Positions 1 to 11,769 of a stretch of 64,000 nt of DNA are shown here, one piece after another. The notes under the pieces are model-generated. The model did not search any database, was not told the origin of the DNA, and worked only from the letters and a program-made list of their open reading frames with translations. This stretch comes from Liopterus haemorrhoidalis (lineage: Eukaryota; Arthropoda; Insecta; Coleoptera; Dytiscidae): assembly GCA_963971575.1 (NCBI GenBank), contig OZ020611.1, positions 202,974,419 to 203,038,418 of the forward strand. Reading direction: 5' to 3'. Positions within the stretch are counted from its first letter, which is position 1. Each line of letters starts with the position of its first letter. The translations under genes were made by a program, and so were the position numbers.

Positions 1-3000
1 CAGTACAGACTCCTGTTTTCCTGTGAGCACCAGGACGACAGTTTGCAGAAAATCTGATGCAAAGAGCTGTCACTCTTATCAGCTTAGGGTATGATGAAAA
101 TCTACTAAATACCTCGTCTTCTTCTGGGGTCGCCTGAACTAGGGAAACAACAATCTTTGCTTCGGCGCTCACAGGCTCCTCTAACGTGGAGGTGTCAGTT
201 ATAGAATGCAGGGGCCAGTCTGAGGTGGGCATCTGCAGCCAACCGGGCCCTGACCACCACAATGGATGAGACGGGAGTTCGTGAGGCCATAATCCACGAG
301 ACGCACAATCAGCAGGGTTGTCTTGCGAACGTATGTGGTACCAATCTGAGCCCTGAGTGTGTTCGTTAATTTCTGACACTCGGTTTGCCACGAATGTTTT
401 CCAGCGATGTGGAGGGGACTGGATCCATGCAAGAGCAACGGTGGAATCCGTCCATAAAAATGTACGGCTCACAGCAAGGTTCAGTGAGTCGTTGACAAAG
501 CTCACAAGTTGAGCAAGCAATAGAGCTGCGCAGAGCTCGAGTCTAGGTAATGACACTTGCTTCACAGGAGCTACTTTAGACTTGGCCATAACCAAGGATA
601 TTTTGATTTCGTCACTAGCCTGACTGCGTATATAGACAACGGCAGCATATCCCTTTTCGGATGCATCACAGAAACCTAATAAATCGTTGGTAACTTGCCT
701 GGTTGGGATCCATCGGGGGATTTGGACTTCACTGATACTGGGCAAATGAGATTTGAACTCTATCCATCTGTTTCCAACTGATGGCGGGAGTGGTACATCC
801 CAATCTAGTCCACGCTTCCAGAGTTCTTGAATCAGCATTTTCGGCACAATAGTGATGGGTGATAACCATCCTAAAGGGTCGAAGATTCTGGCAGCTTCAG
901 ACAGAAGTTGCCTTTTAGAAATGGTTGACTCCGGCAAGTTGATTTGGTACCTGAATGAATCTGAGGTGGGGTTCCACATCAGCCCTAAAATCTTGATGGT
1001 GTGATCCCGATCGAGATTTAATGAGTGACCAGTAAGTTTATGATCATCAGGGACGTCTTGGAGGACTTCACCTGAGTTGCTGGACCATTTGCGCAGTTCC
1101 ATACCTGCCTTGGCTAACAGACTGACTAGCTGAGCCTTTAGATGGAGCGCACCTTGAATGCTTTGAGCCCCAGTGATAATATCGTCAACGAACGTATCAT
1201 CTGTTAAGGCGATTGCGGCTAGAGGGAAGGTCTCACCTTCATCTTTAACTAGCTGTCGTAGCGTTCTGATAGCTAGGTAGGGTGCGCTTGTGGTTCCATA
1301 CGTTACCGTGTTAAGTCGGTAGACTCGAGGTGTCGTCGACAGGTTGAAATCCCATAAAATACGTTGATACTGGCAGTGATTGGGTTGAACAAGCACCTGG
1401 CGAAACATCTGACGGATGTCAGCAGTCAGGATGATAGGATGCAGGCGTTGTCGCATTACAACTTGAGCCAAGTCAGATTGTAATGGAGGGCCTGGTAATA
1501 GGGTATCGTTTAGAGATACTCCATTCGATGAAGGCTTGGACGCGTTGAACACTACACGTAGTTTCAACTCAGGTCCAACATACTTTATTACCGGGTGATG
1601 AGGTATAAAGTAACCATCTTCTCTCAGGATGGGTTTGTATTTTAATTGGGTCATATGCCCGGATTCAAGATAATCCTGCATGAATGTCATGTACTCTTCA
1701 CAAAGAGTAGGATTGTTGTTGAGTCTGGTGCGCAGCGACTGATAGCAGGCATTAGCGGATCCAAAGGATCGGCCTAACTCAACGGTCTCGTTCTTGAACA
1801 GGAGCGGTACTACATAGCGGCCATCAGGAGTGCGTGAATGCTGTTCATCAAACAACCTCTCCGCTTGGAGTTCCTCCAGTGTCTGAACGGGTTTATACGG
1901 AATTTCCTCTAGCTCCCAGAACCGTCGTAGCGTTTGAGACAGTTCGTCGTCCACCGAAATGTGGAGAGAGTTGAGATTCCGGTTGCGGCCCTTCATAGGG
2001 CCCGAAATGACATAGCCTAGTGCAGTGTCAACTGCATAGGGCCCCTCTGGTAGTTTAATCGACTTGTGTTTTACCAGAGAAAAGTAGATGTCAGCGCCCA
2101 ACAATATTTCAATTGGACCTGGCTCGTTGTAGTGTGGATCAGCTAAGTAGACCCCATTTAGTTCCTTGGAAGTAAATGGACGAAACTTCTGACCTGGTAA
2201 GTAAGCTGCAATGTTCTTGACTACAAGTGCAGCCACTTTGTAACGTCCTAAACTTTTGCGCGAGCGGAAAGGGCATGTAACGACTCCCGACACCGCCTTA
2301 ACTTGAACGTTGGACACGCCACTGATGGAGAGGGTTGTTGGCTGCAGATCCAAACCTAATTTGACACTGCAACATTCAGACATCAAACTAGCTTGGCTAC
2401 CACTGTCCAAAAGGGCTCTGATTGGTCTCCATTTCCCACAAGAGTCTTGTACGTGGATAAGCGCAGTACTCAACAGAACCCGTGAGACATTAGAGCTACG
2501 ATTGGTTCTGACATTATGCGTTATCAACACTTGCGAATTGGAGGAAACATTATGATTCCGACTGGATCCAGGTTGCGCTGGCTGATGACTGGAATCTTTT
2601 CTAGTACCGTCGGGTTCGTCTAGATGGATCAGCGTATGATGGCGCTGATGACAGAGTCTACAACTCCCTTTAGACAGGCAATTCGCTGAGGAATGACTGG
2701 AGCCCAAACAATTGTAACAATGGTTGTTACTTTTAATCAGTTGGTGCCGCTGTAAAGGGTTTAGTTTCCGAAACTGAGGACATGAATACAAAGGATGCTG
2801 TTCCTTGCATTTTATACACGGAGGTGTATATGTTTGAGTGCTAAAAGCAGCCGCGTACTTTCTTACTGGTTTTGGTATAGAGGGTTTCCGTGTAATTTGT
2901 GTTGAATTAATGGATGAGTTCCCTACTGAACGGAGGGTCTGCCATTGCTGAGAATTAACGAACTCTTCCAGAAACGTAAGCAATGTCTCGACGTCGGGTA

Positions 3001-3841
3001 ACTCGTCGTTGTCAAGCCGTTTCTCGAATCGGTTGCGTACATTGGTGTCTAATTTGAAAGAGAGTAAGACGGCAAGAATCTTACTCCACTGTTCTACTGG
3101 TTCATCAATAGCTCGTAGAGAAGCTAGATGTCCCCTTACCTTAGAAACAAAGGTATTTACACTGTCGTAAGATGTGCTGTCGAGTTTGGGTGTGTTGATA
3201 ATACCTTCTACATGGAGCATCGCAATGAGACGTCTGCGTTTATACTTTTGAGTTAGAGTGGCTAACGCCGCCGTGTAGTTCGCGTCAGTCAACTTAAAGT
3301 CCTTGATGGCAGCAAGGGCTGGGCCAAGTAGGAAAGATTTAAGGTATTGTAACTTTTGCACGGGTGTTAGCGTTTCCATGGAGTCAACTGAACTCATGAA
3401 AAGGTCATAAAACGACTGCCAGTTGGCGAGATCTCCATCGAAGGGCTGAATGTTGAATTCAGGGAGTTTAGTCTGATTCATAATCGTTTGATTCAGGACT
3501 TGGAATGCAGTATCATGGGTGTCAGAGACGTTCATAGGATGCCTCTCCTCTTTTACAAATGGTGGCTGCTTACTAGTAACTATAAGGCGATCAAATTGGG
3601 TCATAACTTCATCGTACTCGCTGAGCAAGGCTTCTTGCATTCTCTCGTTCTCGGGTAAGGCTAGCAATTTCATTTGACATTCTTCAAACGCTTCAATTTT
3701 CGATGTTAAATGTTCAAATTGGGCTTGTACAAGAGGAATGTCATCTGGGGCGCTTGAAGCTTGTGATATCGATTTATTTAATCGAGTAATGAACCTCGTA
3801 CACAGCAATTTCTTCGAGTTTAATTGGTTAATGTTTGCCAT
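1..3841 (-). CDS. BEL/Pao retrotransposon Gag-Pol polyprotein (3' end outside window)
   Basis: One frame stays open from the ATG at 3841 to the window edge, about 1,280 codons without stop or frameshift where I checked it (near 3841, 2719, 2407, 1192, 667 and 100). Domains in order: coiled-coil-like N-terminus; a gag region starting near residue 126 (LPEFNIQPFDGD, DUF1759 type); a CCHC zinc knuckle at C375/C378 (CYNCLGSSH...C) followed by a second CxxC cluster; a retroviral-type aspartic protease with LLDSGS, catalytic D479; reverse transcriptase with FVDD at 884-887; RNase H with FCDAS, D1059; then the YPKLIRVTALCIRF segment that precedes integrase in Pao elements. Integrase and the 3' LTR lie beyond position 1. 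The domain order and the DUF1758-type protease identify BEL/Pao rather than Gypsy or Copia. FVDD replaces the commoner YVDD. The intact frame suggests a young or recently active copy. The ATG is chosen because it opens the gag-like frame just after the leader. Confidence 0.93.
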   Translation of the reverse strand, partial: MANINQLNSKKLLCTRFITRLNKSISQASSAPDDIPLVQAQFEHLTSKIEAFEECQMKLLALPENERMQEALLSEYDEVMTQFDRLIVTSKQPPFVKEERHPMNVSDTHDTAFQVLNQTIMNQTKLPEFNIQPFDGDLANWQSFYDLFMSSVDSMETLTPVQKLQYLKSFLLGPALAAIKDFKLTDANYTAALATLTQKYKRRRLIAMLHVEGIINTPKLDSTSYDSVNTFVSKVRGHLASLRAIDEPVEQWSKILAVLLSFKLDTNVRNRFEKRLDNDELPDVETLLTFLEEFVNSQQWQTLRSVGNSSINSTQITRKPSIPKPVRKYAAAFSTQTYTPPCIKCKEQHPLYSCPQFRKLNPLQRHQLIKSNNHCYNCLGSSHSSANCLSKGSCRLCHQRHHTLIHLDEPDGTRKDSSHQPAQPGSSRNHNVSSNSQVLITHNVRTNRSSNVSRVLLSTALIHVQDSCGKWRPIRALLDSGSQASLMSECCSVKLGLDLQPTTLSISGVSNVQVKAVSGVVTCPFRSRKSLGRYKVAALVVKNIAAYLPGQKFRPFTSKELNGVYLADPHYNEPGPIEILLGADIYFSLVKHKSIKLPEGPYAVDTALGYVISGPMKGRNRNLNSLHISVDDELSQTLRRFWELEEIPYKPVQTLEELQAERLFDEQHSRTPDGRYVVPLLFKNETVELGRSFGSANACYQSLRTRLNNNPTLCEEYMTFMQDYLESGHMTQLKYKPILREDGYFIPHHPVIKYVGPELKLRVVFNASKPSSNGVSLNDTLLPGPPLQSDLAQVVMRQRLHPIILTADIRQMFRQVLVQPNHCQYQRILWDFNLSTTPRVYRLNTVTYGTTSAPYLAIRTLRQLVKDEGETFPLAAIALTDDTFVDDIITGAQSIQGALHLKAQLVSLLAKAGMELRKWSSNSGEVLQDVPDDHKLTGHSLNLDRDHTIKILGLMWNPTSDSFRYQINLPESTISKRQLLSEAARIFDPLGWLSPITIVPKMLIQELWKRGLDWDVPLPPSVGNRWIEFKSHLPSISEVQIPRWIPTRQVTNDLLGFCDASEKGYAAVVYIRSQASDEIKISLVMAKSKVAPVKQVSLPRLELCAALLLAQLVSFVNDSLNLAVSRTFLWTDSTVALAWIQSPPHRWKTFVANRVSEINEHTQGSDWYHIRSQDNPADCASRGLWPHELPSHPLWWSGPGWLQMPTSDWPLHSITDTSTLEEPVSAEAKIVVSLVQATPEEDEVFSRFSSYPKLIRVTALCIRFSANCRPGAHRKTGVCT

Positions 3842-5723
3842 GGTGAGCTGTGTTGACAATCTGGATAGGTACGATAGAGTTGTAGGCTCAATCGTAAAGG
3901 CGATTTAGTAATATGTACGTTAATAATTGCGGGCCTTGTAGAATACGCCGCCGGCCGTGGCGGACAGTATAAATGCTCAGAGGAGGTTACAACGTAACTA
4001 GAGTAACGGTAATCGAAATTCGGTATACTAAAATCCTAAACGAGGATTAGCGGACGTCCTGAGGGCACGTAGTAAATTTGAATAGCAATACGTCACTCAG
4101 GCGATGACGTAGAATTCAAAAATCAAAATTTCAAAAATCGGTCAAAAATCGGACTTCGAAAAAAATCGGAAAATCCAGAAATTTGACTTTCAAAAAGTCA
4201 GTGCAGACCGAGAGCGCACTATATAGTCGAGCCGTTCAAAATCAAAAATTTCAAAAATGCCAACAATCGGACTTCAAGAAAAGTCGGACAATTGTGATTC
4301 GGAATATAAAATTCGTGAAATATAAATATATATTGCGTTAAGCAAATCTGAAAATGAAGCTTAAATGCGATTCTGAAAAACCGCGTTAAGCGAATTCCTA
4401 AAATCCGCGTTATGTGAATCCAACAAAAAACTCGTTAATTTGATCAGAAAAAGCTCGTAATTGGATCCGGCTACTTGGTGGATCATAAACTGTGGATTCG
4501 GCGCGCTGATTCGGCCAAAATAAATCCGACTAACGAAGGACCAGAAAATGTGGCGCCCGTTGCGCTGGTTTCGTAGGAGAGACGCAGGCGTCGCGGCGTC
4601 ACATAGGTCTACGACTAAGATCGTAGGACCCGCCACACGTGGTGACCAATAAACGGTTCTGCTGATAAATTTGTGATGTGCGGATTTAACCTGCAGCAGA
4701 ATTGCAGGTAAATCGTTGAAAAAAGGGGGCGCGTTACTTCAGAGCAGAGTTATACTCACAAACAAAAAAAAGGACAGGCAGGGTTCAGACGTATTTCACT
4801 CCAAGGGGTTATGCTTGGAGACTTATTACATATGGTTTGGTTTTCCCTGGGAGTAGAGGTATTCGAAGGGGCCCACACAGTGGTTCTGGAGGAGTAATAA
4901 CACAATTCTGTCCTCTTGAATCCCTACTCAGCCGTTGAAATCGTAGAACTGCTCTGAGTAACACGAAAAATTATTTTGAATAATTTTTATTCAACAAACA
5001 AAAATTAATTGGGGAAAATGTAGCGGAAAATAGTATAAATAAAGTTTTTACAAATATATGTTTCTCCCCGACACAACCAGATACATTGGGGTGAGAAACT
5101 ATACACCAATTAATATTCAATTACAATTTTCAAAATCTAAATTAACAAGTGGCACAAATAACAATGTGCGCACGCACAGGTACTGAACTGTGCGGCGCGT
5201 CAAAATACAATGAAAATATTAATTGAAATGTGTACTCACGCGTTCCGTATGAAAATACGGAAAAATACTTAGCGTGGAGTACAGATACAGAAGTTGGCTT
5301 CAGTTATCCACAATCGGACTCTACAATATCCTGGTGGAATCGCCGATGTCGGTTGATTACTGGCCCAACTTCTGGAGTGGTCTAATATCAAAATAACTCT
5401 TCTTGACGCGATCCAAAACGGGGGTTTTTTCCTTGTAAAAACGTAGATCCCGAAGGTGGTCAAGCACAAATTCTAGTTTACCAAATAGCTCGCAGCCTCG
5501 TCTTGGTAAACTCGAAACACAGTATATTGATATTATGCAAAAAACTCAAAAGACGTCTGTTCTCGATGAAAGACAATCGAGTAGTCGCCGTCTCAGACAG
5601 AATTATACAAGATTCTAGCGGTTCATACAATGAACGCTAGAATTGTATATGAAAAATAAGAATTCATAAAAATTACCAAAAGCGGTAATTTTGAATAGTT
5701 TTGCGACTCAAGTGGTCGCAACA
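3842..5723 (-). mobile_element. Leader and probable 5' LTR of the BEL/Pao element
   Basis: This interval lies upstream of gag in the element's sense (minus) direction and has no coding frame. A plausible LTR start, TGTTGCGACC, is read leftwards on the minus strand from 5723. The LTR end and primer-binding site are not certain: a TGGCGGGTCC near 4636 could be the PBS. Within the leader, an AT-rich motif (tcaaaaatcgg/acttc..aaa..tcgg) occurs twice, near 4120-4175 and 4240-4290. The second LTR is outside the window, so the boundaries cannot be checked by self-comparison. Confidence 0.55.
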
Positions 5724-5880
5724 GTAGTTCCATATTTTGTTGTACTATCCTTTGGGTTATTTGACATATTTAAATTCAATGTGGTTTTAAATAACTCAAT
5801 TAAAGGATTTTATTCTTTTCTTGAGAATTCAAATTAAAAAATCCAATCAAAATCATAGGTAATTGTAAAATCATAGTTAA

Positions 5881-6520
5881 GGCCGCGAACATACAGAAAG
5901 CTGGTAAATCAGCGCTGACAATCGGTACCGAAAACAAGCGTCCTGGGTTACTGGTTGAGCACACGCTAAACGCTGATATTGTATGTGACACTGACAGATG
6001 ACATAACCTATATATTGAAGTTTTTATTTATTTATTCCTATTTATCGTACATTTTTTGATTATATTGGCCTAGCATGGAGTGAAGGCTAGTTTTGAAAGT
6101 GTATAGCTACTCTTTTGTATATTGGCTCAATTATATGTTGAAATAAGTGAAAATGGCGAGTTCTGATTCATTTTTGGATGAGTTGTTTCTAACAGAATCA
6201 CTATATTTAAAAATGGAACCAAAAAGAAAAGGTATACATGCAACATGCAATAAACCAAGAAAGACGTAAATATGGAGAATACCACCACCTTTTTCCTCAA
6301 TTAAAAGAAGATGATGCAAGATTTTTTAAATATTTTTTTGTTTCGGCGCTGACAAGCTGCTTAAACTGCTTAAACGTTTCGGTAAGCGGGTAGCCGACAC
6401 CGACCGGCGCCGACCGGTACAGAGCGTGTGCGGTTATATTTGAAAACATGGACAGATACTGCGGCAGATCAGCGCTTGTTGCCAGTAAAGCCGGTGCCGG
6501 CTTTCTGTATGTTCGCGGCC
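5881..6520 (+). mobile_element. PIF/Harbinger deletion derivative (640 bp)
   Basis: Terminal inverted repeats of 21 bp start GGCCGCGAACATACAGAAAG at both ends and are flanked by TAA (5878-5880 and 6521-6523), the TWA-type target duplication of PIF/Harbinger. Further in, both ends share CAGCGCTGA/AAGCGCTGA. The interior still holds the start of a HARBI1-like transposase, listed separately. The remainder of that gene is deleted. Confidence 0.85.
6153..6336 (+). pseudogene. Harbinger transposase N-terminal remnant, frameshifted
   Basis: ATG at 6153 opens MASSDSFLDELFLTESLYLK and ends at TAA 6267. In the +1 frame from 6238 the sequence reads NQERRKYGEYHHLFPQLKED followed by DARFFKYF, the segment in which HARBI1-like transposases have a Gxyh.L...L..d...FF.YFRM block. 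One net base shift separates the two halves. The DDE catalytic region is missing, so this is a non-functional relic inside the TIR element. Confidence 0.75.
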
Positions 6521-6598
6521 TAAGTTCGGTTTAAGCTGAAACAAAAAAATAATTAATAATCACTTATATAATTATAATATATATAATAATATTATATA

Positions 6599-7350
6599 CA
6601 GACGATTACGCTTAATTGAGCCACCGCTTAATTGGGGCAGCCGCTTATTTGGGCCTAATCTCAAACCAAGGAACCAACAGTAAATTTACCTGTTTAATTG
6701 GGACAACATTCCGCTTAATTGGGACAGTAAATTAAGATCACAGTACATATTATGTTACACATATTCTCGAGAAAAAATATGTACAAAGAATTTAATATGA
6801 TGCGCTTCATATCTTTTTGATTCATAAGATGAAAAAATATATTTAAAAAACTAGCAATATCAAGTTGAGGATTCAATTGTAGAAAACATTAAATCAAAAC
6901 ATGAAAAATTAGACGAAGATGACGATGATGATGATGATGATGATGATGATCCACCTGTGCCTGTGACTAACCAGGAGACAAAAAAATGTATGGCCGTGTT
7001 ACAGCGTTATTTTATGCAGGAAGGAAATGAAGGGAGCCCTACATCCACACTGAATACCTGTGCTAATTTTGTAGAAGTGAAATGTTACAAAAACAAAAGG
7101 CAGACTACACTTCACGCATTTTTGCATTGAATTAAATTGTATGTGCCTATTTATTATTATTTTTTCTTAAAAGTTTATATTTTTTGGTTATATGTAATTT
7201 ATAGTTTTGTCCAAGAGTTTATAAAATAAAATTATTGAAAGAAAAATATGCATTGTTTAATTTTATGTGAAATTCGCTAAATTGGGGCAGCCGCTTAATT
7301 GGGCCAAAATGCCTAAGTCCCGATGTGTCCCAATTAAGTGGAATCGACTG
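6599..7350 (+). mobile_element. pogo/Tigger-type deletion derivative (752 bp)
   Basis: The ends read CAGACGATTACGCTTAATTG and, on the reverse strand, CAGTCGATTCCACTTAATTG. They are flanked by TA (6597-6598, 7351-7352), as in Tc1/mariner-pogo. A motif close to CGCTTAATTGGGGCAGC recurs near 6609, 6625, 6641 and 6712 and again near 7277 and 7292, plus the inverted terminal copy. These look like repeated transposase binding sites. A C-terminal transposase relic lies inside. Confidence 0.85.
6908..7129 (+). pseudogene. Tigger transposase C-terminal tail
   Basis: An open stretch encodes an acidic run (EDDDDDDDDDD), then PPVPVTNQETKKCMAVLQRY, and ends QTTLHAFLH before a stop. Tigger/pogo transposases end with an acidic segment, a short helix and a QxxLxxFF-like PCNA-interacting motif, which this tail resembles. 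All catalytic parts are absent. The assignment also rests on the surrounding Tigger-type TIRs. Confidence 0.65.
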
Positions 7351-7352
7351 TA

Positions 7353-9694
7353 TTAATATTTATGTATAATAATACTATATAATATATATAGTGATATAAT
7401 TATTACGTCGAAGCTGTAAATGGATATTTAGCGCAATAAAGAAGAAGAATATTAAAGTGTTATAAAATAATTGTAGTGTGATATCGGGTCAGTATGCGGT
7501 GCATAACCTGCATAACCAAACCGCAATCCACTGACTTTTAAATAACATACGTTATGTTACATGTTACATATTTATTTCATTGCAATTCCATAGTAACTCC
7601 TCCATAATAATACAAGTTTTATGCCCTGAAATGAATGTTGTAACCACATGTTAAGTTGAAACGGGAAGTGCTGGAATGCTTCGTGTTACGTGCCATGTAC
7701 CTGTTGCCAACACAAATATTTTATTAATTTATGTTCACCATTTGAATTTATATTTCGATTCATAATTCAAGAATATCCTTTATTGAATTTCATAAATATT
7801 ATTGGTCATATTTCATTCGAAAAATAAAAGACTCTGAATTCTTGATGAGAATAACACTTTTTGAAAGTTTTATTTGATAAGAAAATTTAAAAGAAAACTT
7901 CTGGGTTGTTCAATTATTCTTGAAAAACTATCATAAAAGAATGTTTAGGTGTTATAGTAAAGTAAATATTTATTTATTTATCTATACAGGGTGTATCAAG
8001 ATAGAGGGAATACTATTTTTCTCGAAAATACGATGTGTGAACTAGTTGGGGAAAAAAATGGTATTAAAATTATCCGGAGCAAACCGTACAGGATATCAAC
8101 AACTTTGATTTTTAAAAGGGAACGTGTGTTAGGTTTCTTTGGATATAGCTTTTGATAAGAAACAATTTTACTTAAATATTTTTTTCATATCTTTCGCGGT
8201 TTACAAAAAAAATATTCTCTAAAACTAAAGTGAAGTATTTTTATTTACAAGTGTTCTAAATGCCTTTCATTTTGATTTAAAAACTTTCGTATCGTTACAT
8301 TGGAGCTATATATAGCTCGGAGTATAGTAAAATAATAATAATATTAAATATTTCGCTTTCAAGTTAATAATTTTTTATTATTTTTGTTATTTTCAACATA
8401 GGTTAAGATGAAGCTAGGGCAGAGGCTATATTTCATATCAGAAATATAATTTAAAGGGGTAGTTCTGGGGGTTGAGAACGAAATAAATCAGTTTTTTATG
8501 CATAACTCGAAACCTATTCATCACTTGCATTCAAGCTTACATAATATTTTAATTTTACTTTGAGAAAACTATCTGAATTTTGTCAATTGAGAACTGACAC
8601 GCTCGGATACGCAGTCTGTTGGTCAAATATTGTACTAGGCGCCTGTAGTACTGTTTGAACTTATTACATATGTTCTAGTGTTGATTTTTTGTTAGAATGT
8701 CGATAGAAGTTGTGAAAAACTGTAAAAGAAGAACAAATTGTAGTGTTTTTGTCAGTCATTCAAGACAGGACAAAGATAGGCATCTTAGTTTTTTTTTCTT
8801 TTCTTAAAAAAAATTGAGGGAAAGTTAATATTAAGTCCAGATTGGAAAAGATTTGGTTATGGACAGGAGGAAGGCATGGGGATATATTTTGAGTTAAAAA
8901 GTAACTGATACTATGCGAGTTTGTTCATTACATTTGTCGCAGAAAAACTAAACTTCACTAATATATTAATAATAATAGCTAATGATATTAGCTGCTTCTG
9001 TCCAACTTAAACTAATTTTATTTGATGATGCAATGGATATAATGCACTTGTTTACAAACATAATCCATAATATTGTAAATTCAGATCACCGACACTCAGA
9101 TGAACCACAAAATTAAATGCCCGGCATTGAACACTTGCTCAACTACAAATTACACTTCAATAAATCATCTGAAATTAAACTTTAAATACTGTAATTTGAT
9201 GCCCACCTTCTGTTATAAACCTCGATACATGTGTAGCGCGTAAAAATTAAAAAATTTCTCAAATATTTACTCGCATTTTCATAAAATAAAAATGTACTGT
9301 GCTTATATTAATCTGTTCGCTATTAGCATATTGATAGCTGAATACTAGACACGACAGCCATATTGCCTTGGACTACAGCGCCGCCAACGGTAAAGTCACT
9401 TCTCAATATTAAACTTGTTACGGGATCTTATTTAAAATTATGTCTGAGAAGTAGTTCTTTAATAATGTCAAAAAAAAAAACACTGCTCAGTGGTGCTCCT
9501 GACTCCTTGCAAGAGTTCATTACATGTACGGGGAGTAATCGGAAAGTTTATAGAACGAAATGAAAGATGGAGTTGCTCGCGCATGTCGTTCATATATTTT
9601 GAAAGCCTAATCTTTCCTATAACGGCAGTCAAATTTCCAGATTGATCATACGTACAGTGAACTAAAGCAATAAATGATGTACATTTTCTTAGTT
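7353..9694. other. Unassigned AT-rich interval
   Basis: No coding region recognised. Near 7986 the sequence tacagggtgtatcaagatag resembles one terminus of a Tc1/mariner-like or MITE element, but I found no matching inverted end. The remainder is AT-rich with short chance ORFs only. Confidence 0.4.
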
Positions 9695-9702
9695 TTTATA
9701 AC

Positions 9703-11695
9703 TAGATATCCGCGGATATCCGTCATTTTTCTGCGGATGCGGATAAATTATCATTTAAATCGTGCGGATGTCGATCGGATGCGGATTATATATCATATCC
9801 GCTTATCCGCAATATCCGCGTGAACATAAAATCTTCGGGTGGACGTCTCTTCTTACGGAAGACGCGTTTAGAACCCCAAAAATGTATTGCTGGCATTTGT
9901 ATTGTGCTTATGGCAAGAGTGAAATAATAATACGTTACGGCACTTTTTACTTTTTTAACTCTTCCCATAAAGACATACTTGACGCTTACTTAAATAGTTA
10001 AATATAGTAGAGTTTATATAACAGTCGTAGATACAACACTTTCTTTGGATTTATTGCGTTTATTAATTTAAAAATAATTATCTATTGCATTTTTGGAAAT
10101 ATTAGTAAAAATTAACCATGGTAATTTGCCACATTTAAAAACATAGAAGCTCAAATTAAAAAAAATAAATAAATAAAAATATCTTAAAATTCTTGAAATC
10201 GTCATATAACTTTTGAAGCGCCCGCTTAGGGCGTACCACCTTGTATTTTTCATTTTTTTATTCCAAACTATACCATTTTTATCGAATTTAAATAAATATT
10301 CATTTTATAGACAAAATATGTTTAGAACCTCGCTATATTTTATTCCTAAAATACAAATATATTTTACCATATACTTTACCCGATAAAATAATATTTTATA
10401 TAATATTATATAATACTATAATAATTTATTATTGTATTAATTTAAACCTAATTTTAATATATTTAAAAATAACCATTTGTTTTACTTAAAATATAACATG
10501 TTTAGAGCCGCTGGTAAGATTTTTGCTAGCCAAAACCATGCATTTTTATTACAATTAATAATTTTCTACCAAGACCAGCAGACGTGTTTTTGATTTTATA
10601 TTGGTGTAATAGTTTAAAATCAGTTTCAATTTAATCAGGATCCCCTGATTTATGTAAATTGTTAAATAATATATCAGGATATATTAATTATTAAATTTAT
10701 ATTTTGTTAACACTATTTTTTCTGGAGTTTTCCCTCCAAATTTTTTTTGTGCTTAAAATAGGTCATTGTGGCAGTAATTAGTTAATTGCTGCATTTTTGT
10801 CAGACCAGAGAGAAAGGTTTGTTAATATTTCCTAAATTTTATTTATAAAAACTGTCTATTTTAAATTCATTTCAACTCTTGTCATTTTATTGAGTGACGT
10901 TACCTGTCGCTCAAACTCAGGACGAACGCGTGTTTCACCTTTTCAACCTGTCGTACGTTCTGTTTAAATAATTTTTTTATTTGTTTAATTTAGCCTAATA
11001 TATTTGTTTTAAATTTACTAGTAGATCTGTACCCATTTCTCAACATTTTTCGTTGAGAAATCATTTAAATTCATCCTTTTCTTGTAGATTTTTAATATAA
11101 TTTTTTTTTTTTAATTTAGAATCAATTTTTTTTATTAATTTGTTCTGGGATTAATTTACAGTGTAATCGACCGTCTTCACCGCTGCGCTTACCGCTATTA
11201 ATTGTTGCAGTCCGCAACAATTATATATATATATATTTTTTTTTTGTACAAATTATTTTTTTTCCAACTATTTTTTTTTTTTATTATAATTTTTATTATT
11301 ATTATTCCTGGCAACGCTACACCACCTGTCATTATTATTTTACACTGTAAATTTCCCTAACATATTAGCGATCCCCAAAACCTTTTCTCTCTTTTATTCA
11401 GTTTATTGGCAACGCATCTTTTAATAATAGGATGAATTTAAGAATTTAGTTTTATTATTAAGATTTTTTTTTTTAATTTGTTTATCTTATAGGACTTTCC
11501 TTGTTATTTATTGGTCATAAATGTGATAAATTAATCTGTTTAATTATTTCTAAATATCGCTGCTCTAAAATAATAGTGAGATATCTTAAAAAAATAAGTT
11601 TCTGAGATATTGCTGTTTAAAGTTTTACATTTTATAAAAAACTTGGTTTAAAAGTCGGATGCGGATACAGAGAAACGTATCCGCGCAGAGCTCTA
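9703..11695. mobile_element. hAT-type non-autonomous element (1,993 bp)
   Basis: The element starts TAGATATCCGCGG and ends, on the reverse strand, TAGAGCTCTGCGCGG. It is flanked by an exact 8-bp target duplication, tttataac (9695-9702 and 11696-11703). hAT elements make 8-bp duplications, and TAGAG..CTCTA ends are known in the superfamily. Subterminal blocks repeat GCGGATATCC/GCGGATGCGGAT several times at the left end and once or twice at the right. The 1.9-kb interior is very AT-rich and non-coding. Confidence 0.85.
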
Positions 11696-11769
11696 TTTAT
11701 AACGCGTGTTTTTTAAAGAGGTATAGAACTTTAAAATGAAATAAAACACTTAAAAATTATGGTAATGGT

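Noticed and set aside
2310..2555. Plus-strand 81-codon ORF
   Set aside because: Antisense shadow of the BEL/Pao protease-gag region.
4620..4640. Primer-binding site of the BEL element
   Set aside because: TGGCGGGTCC on the minus strand is PBS-like, but I could not match a tRNA 3' end or an LTR CA boundary with confidence.
7986..8220. Complete MITE starting tacagggtgt
   Set aside because: Only one terminus found; no inverted partner within several kb.
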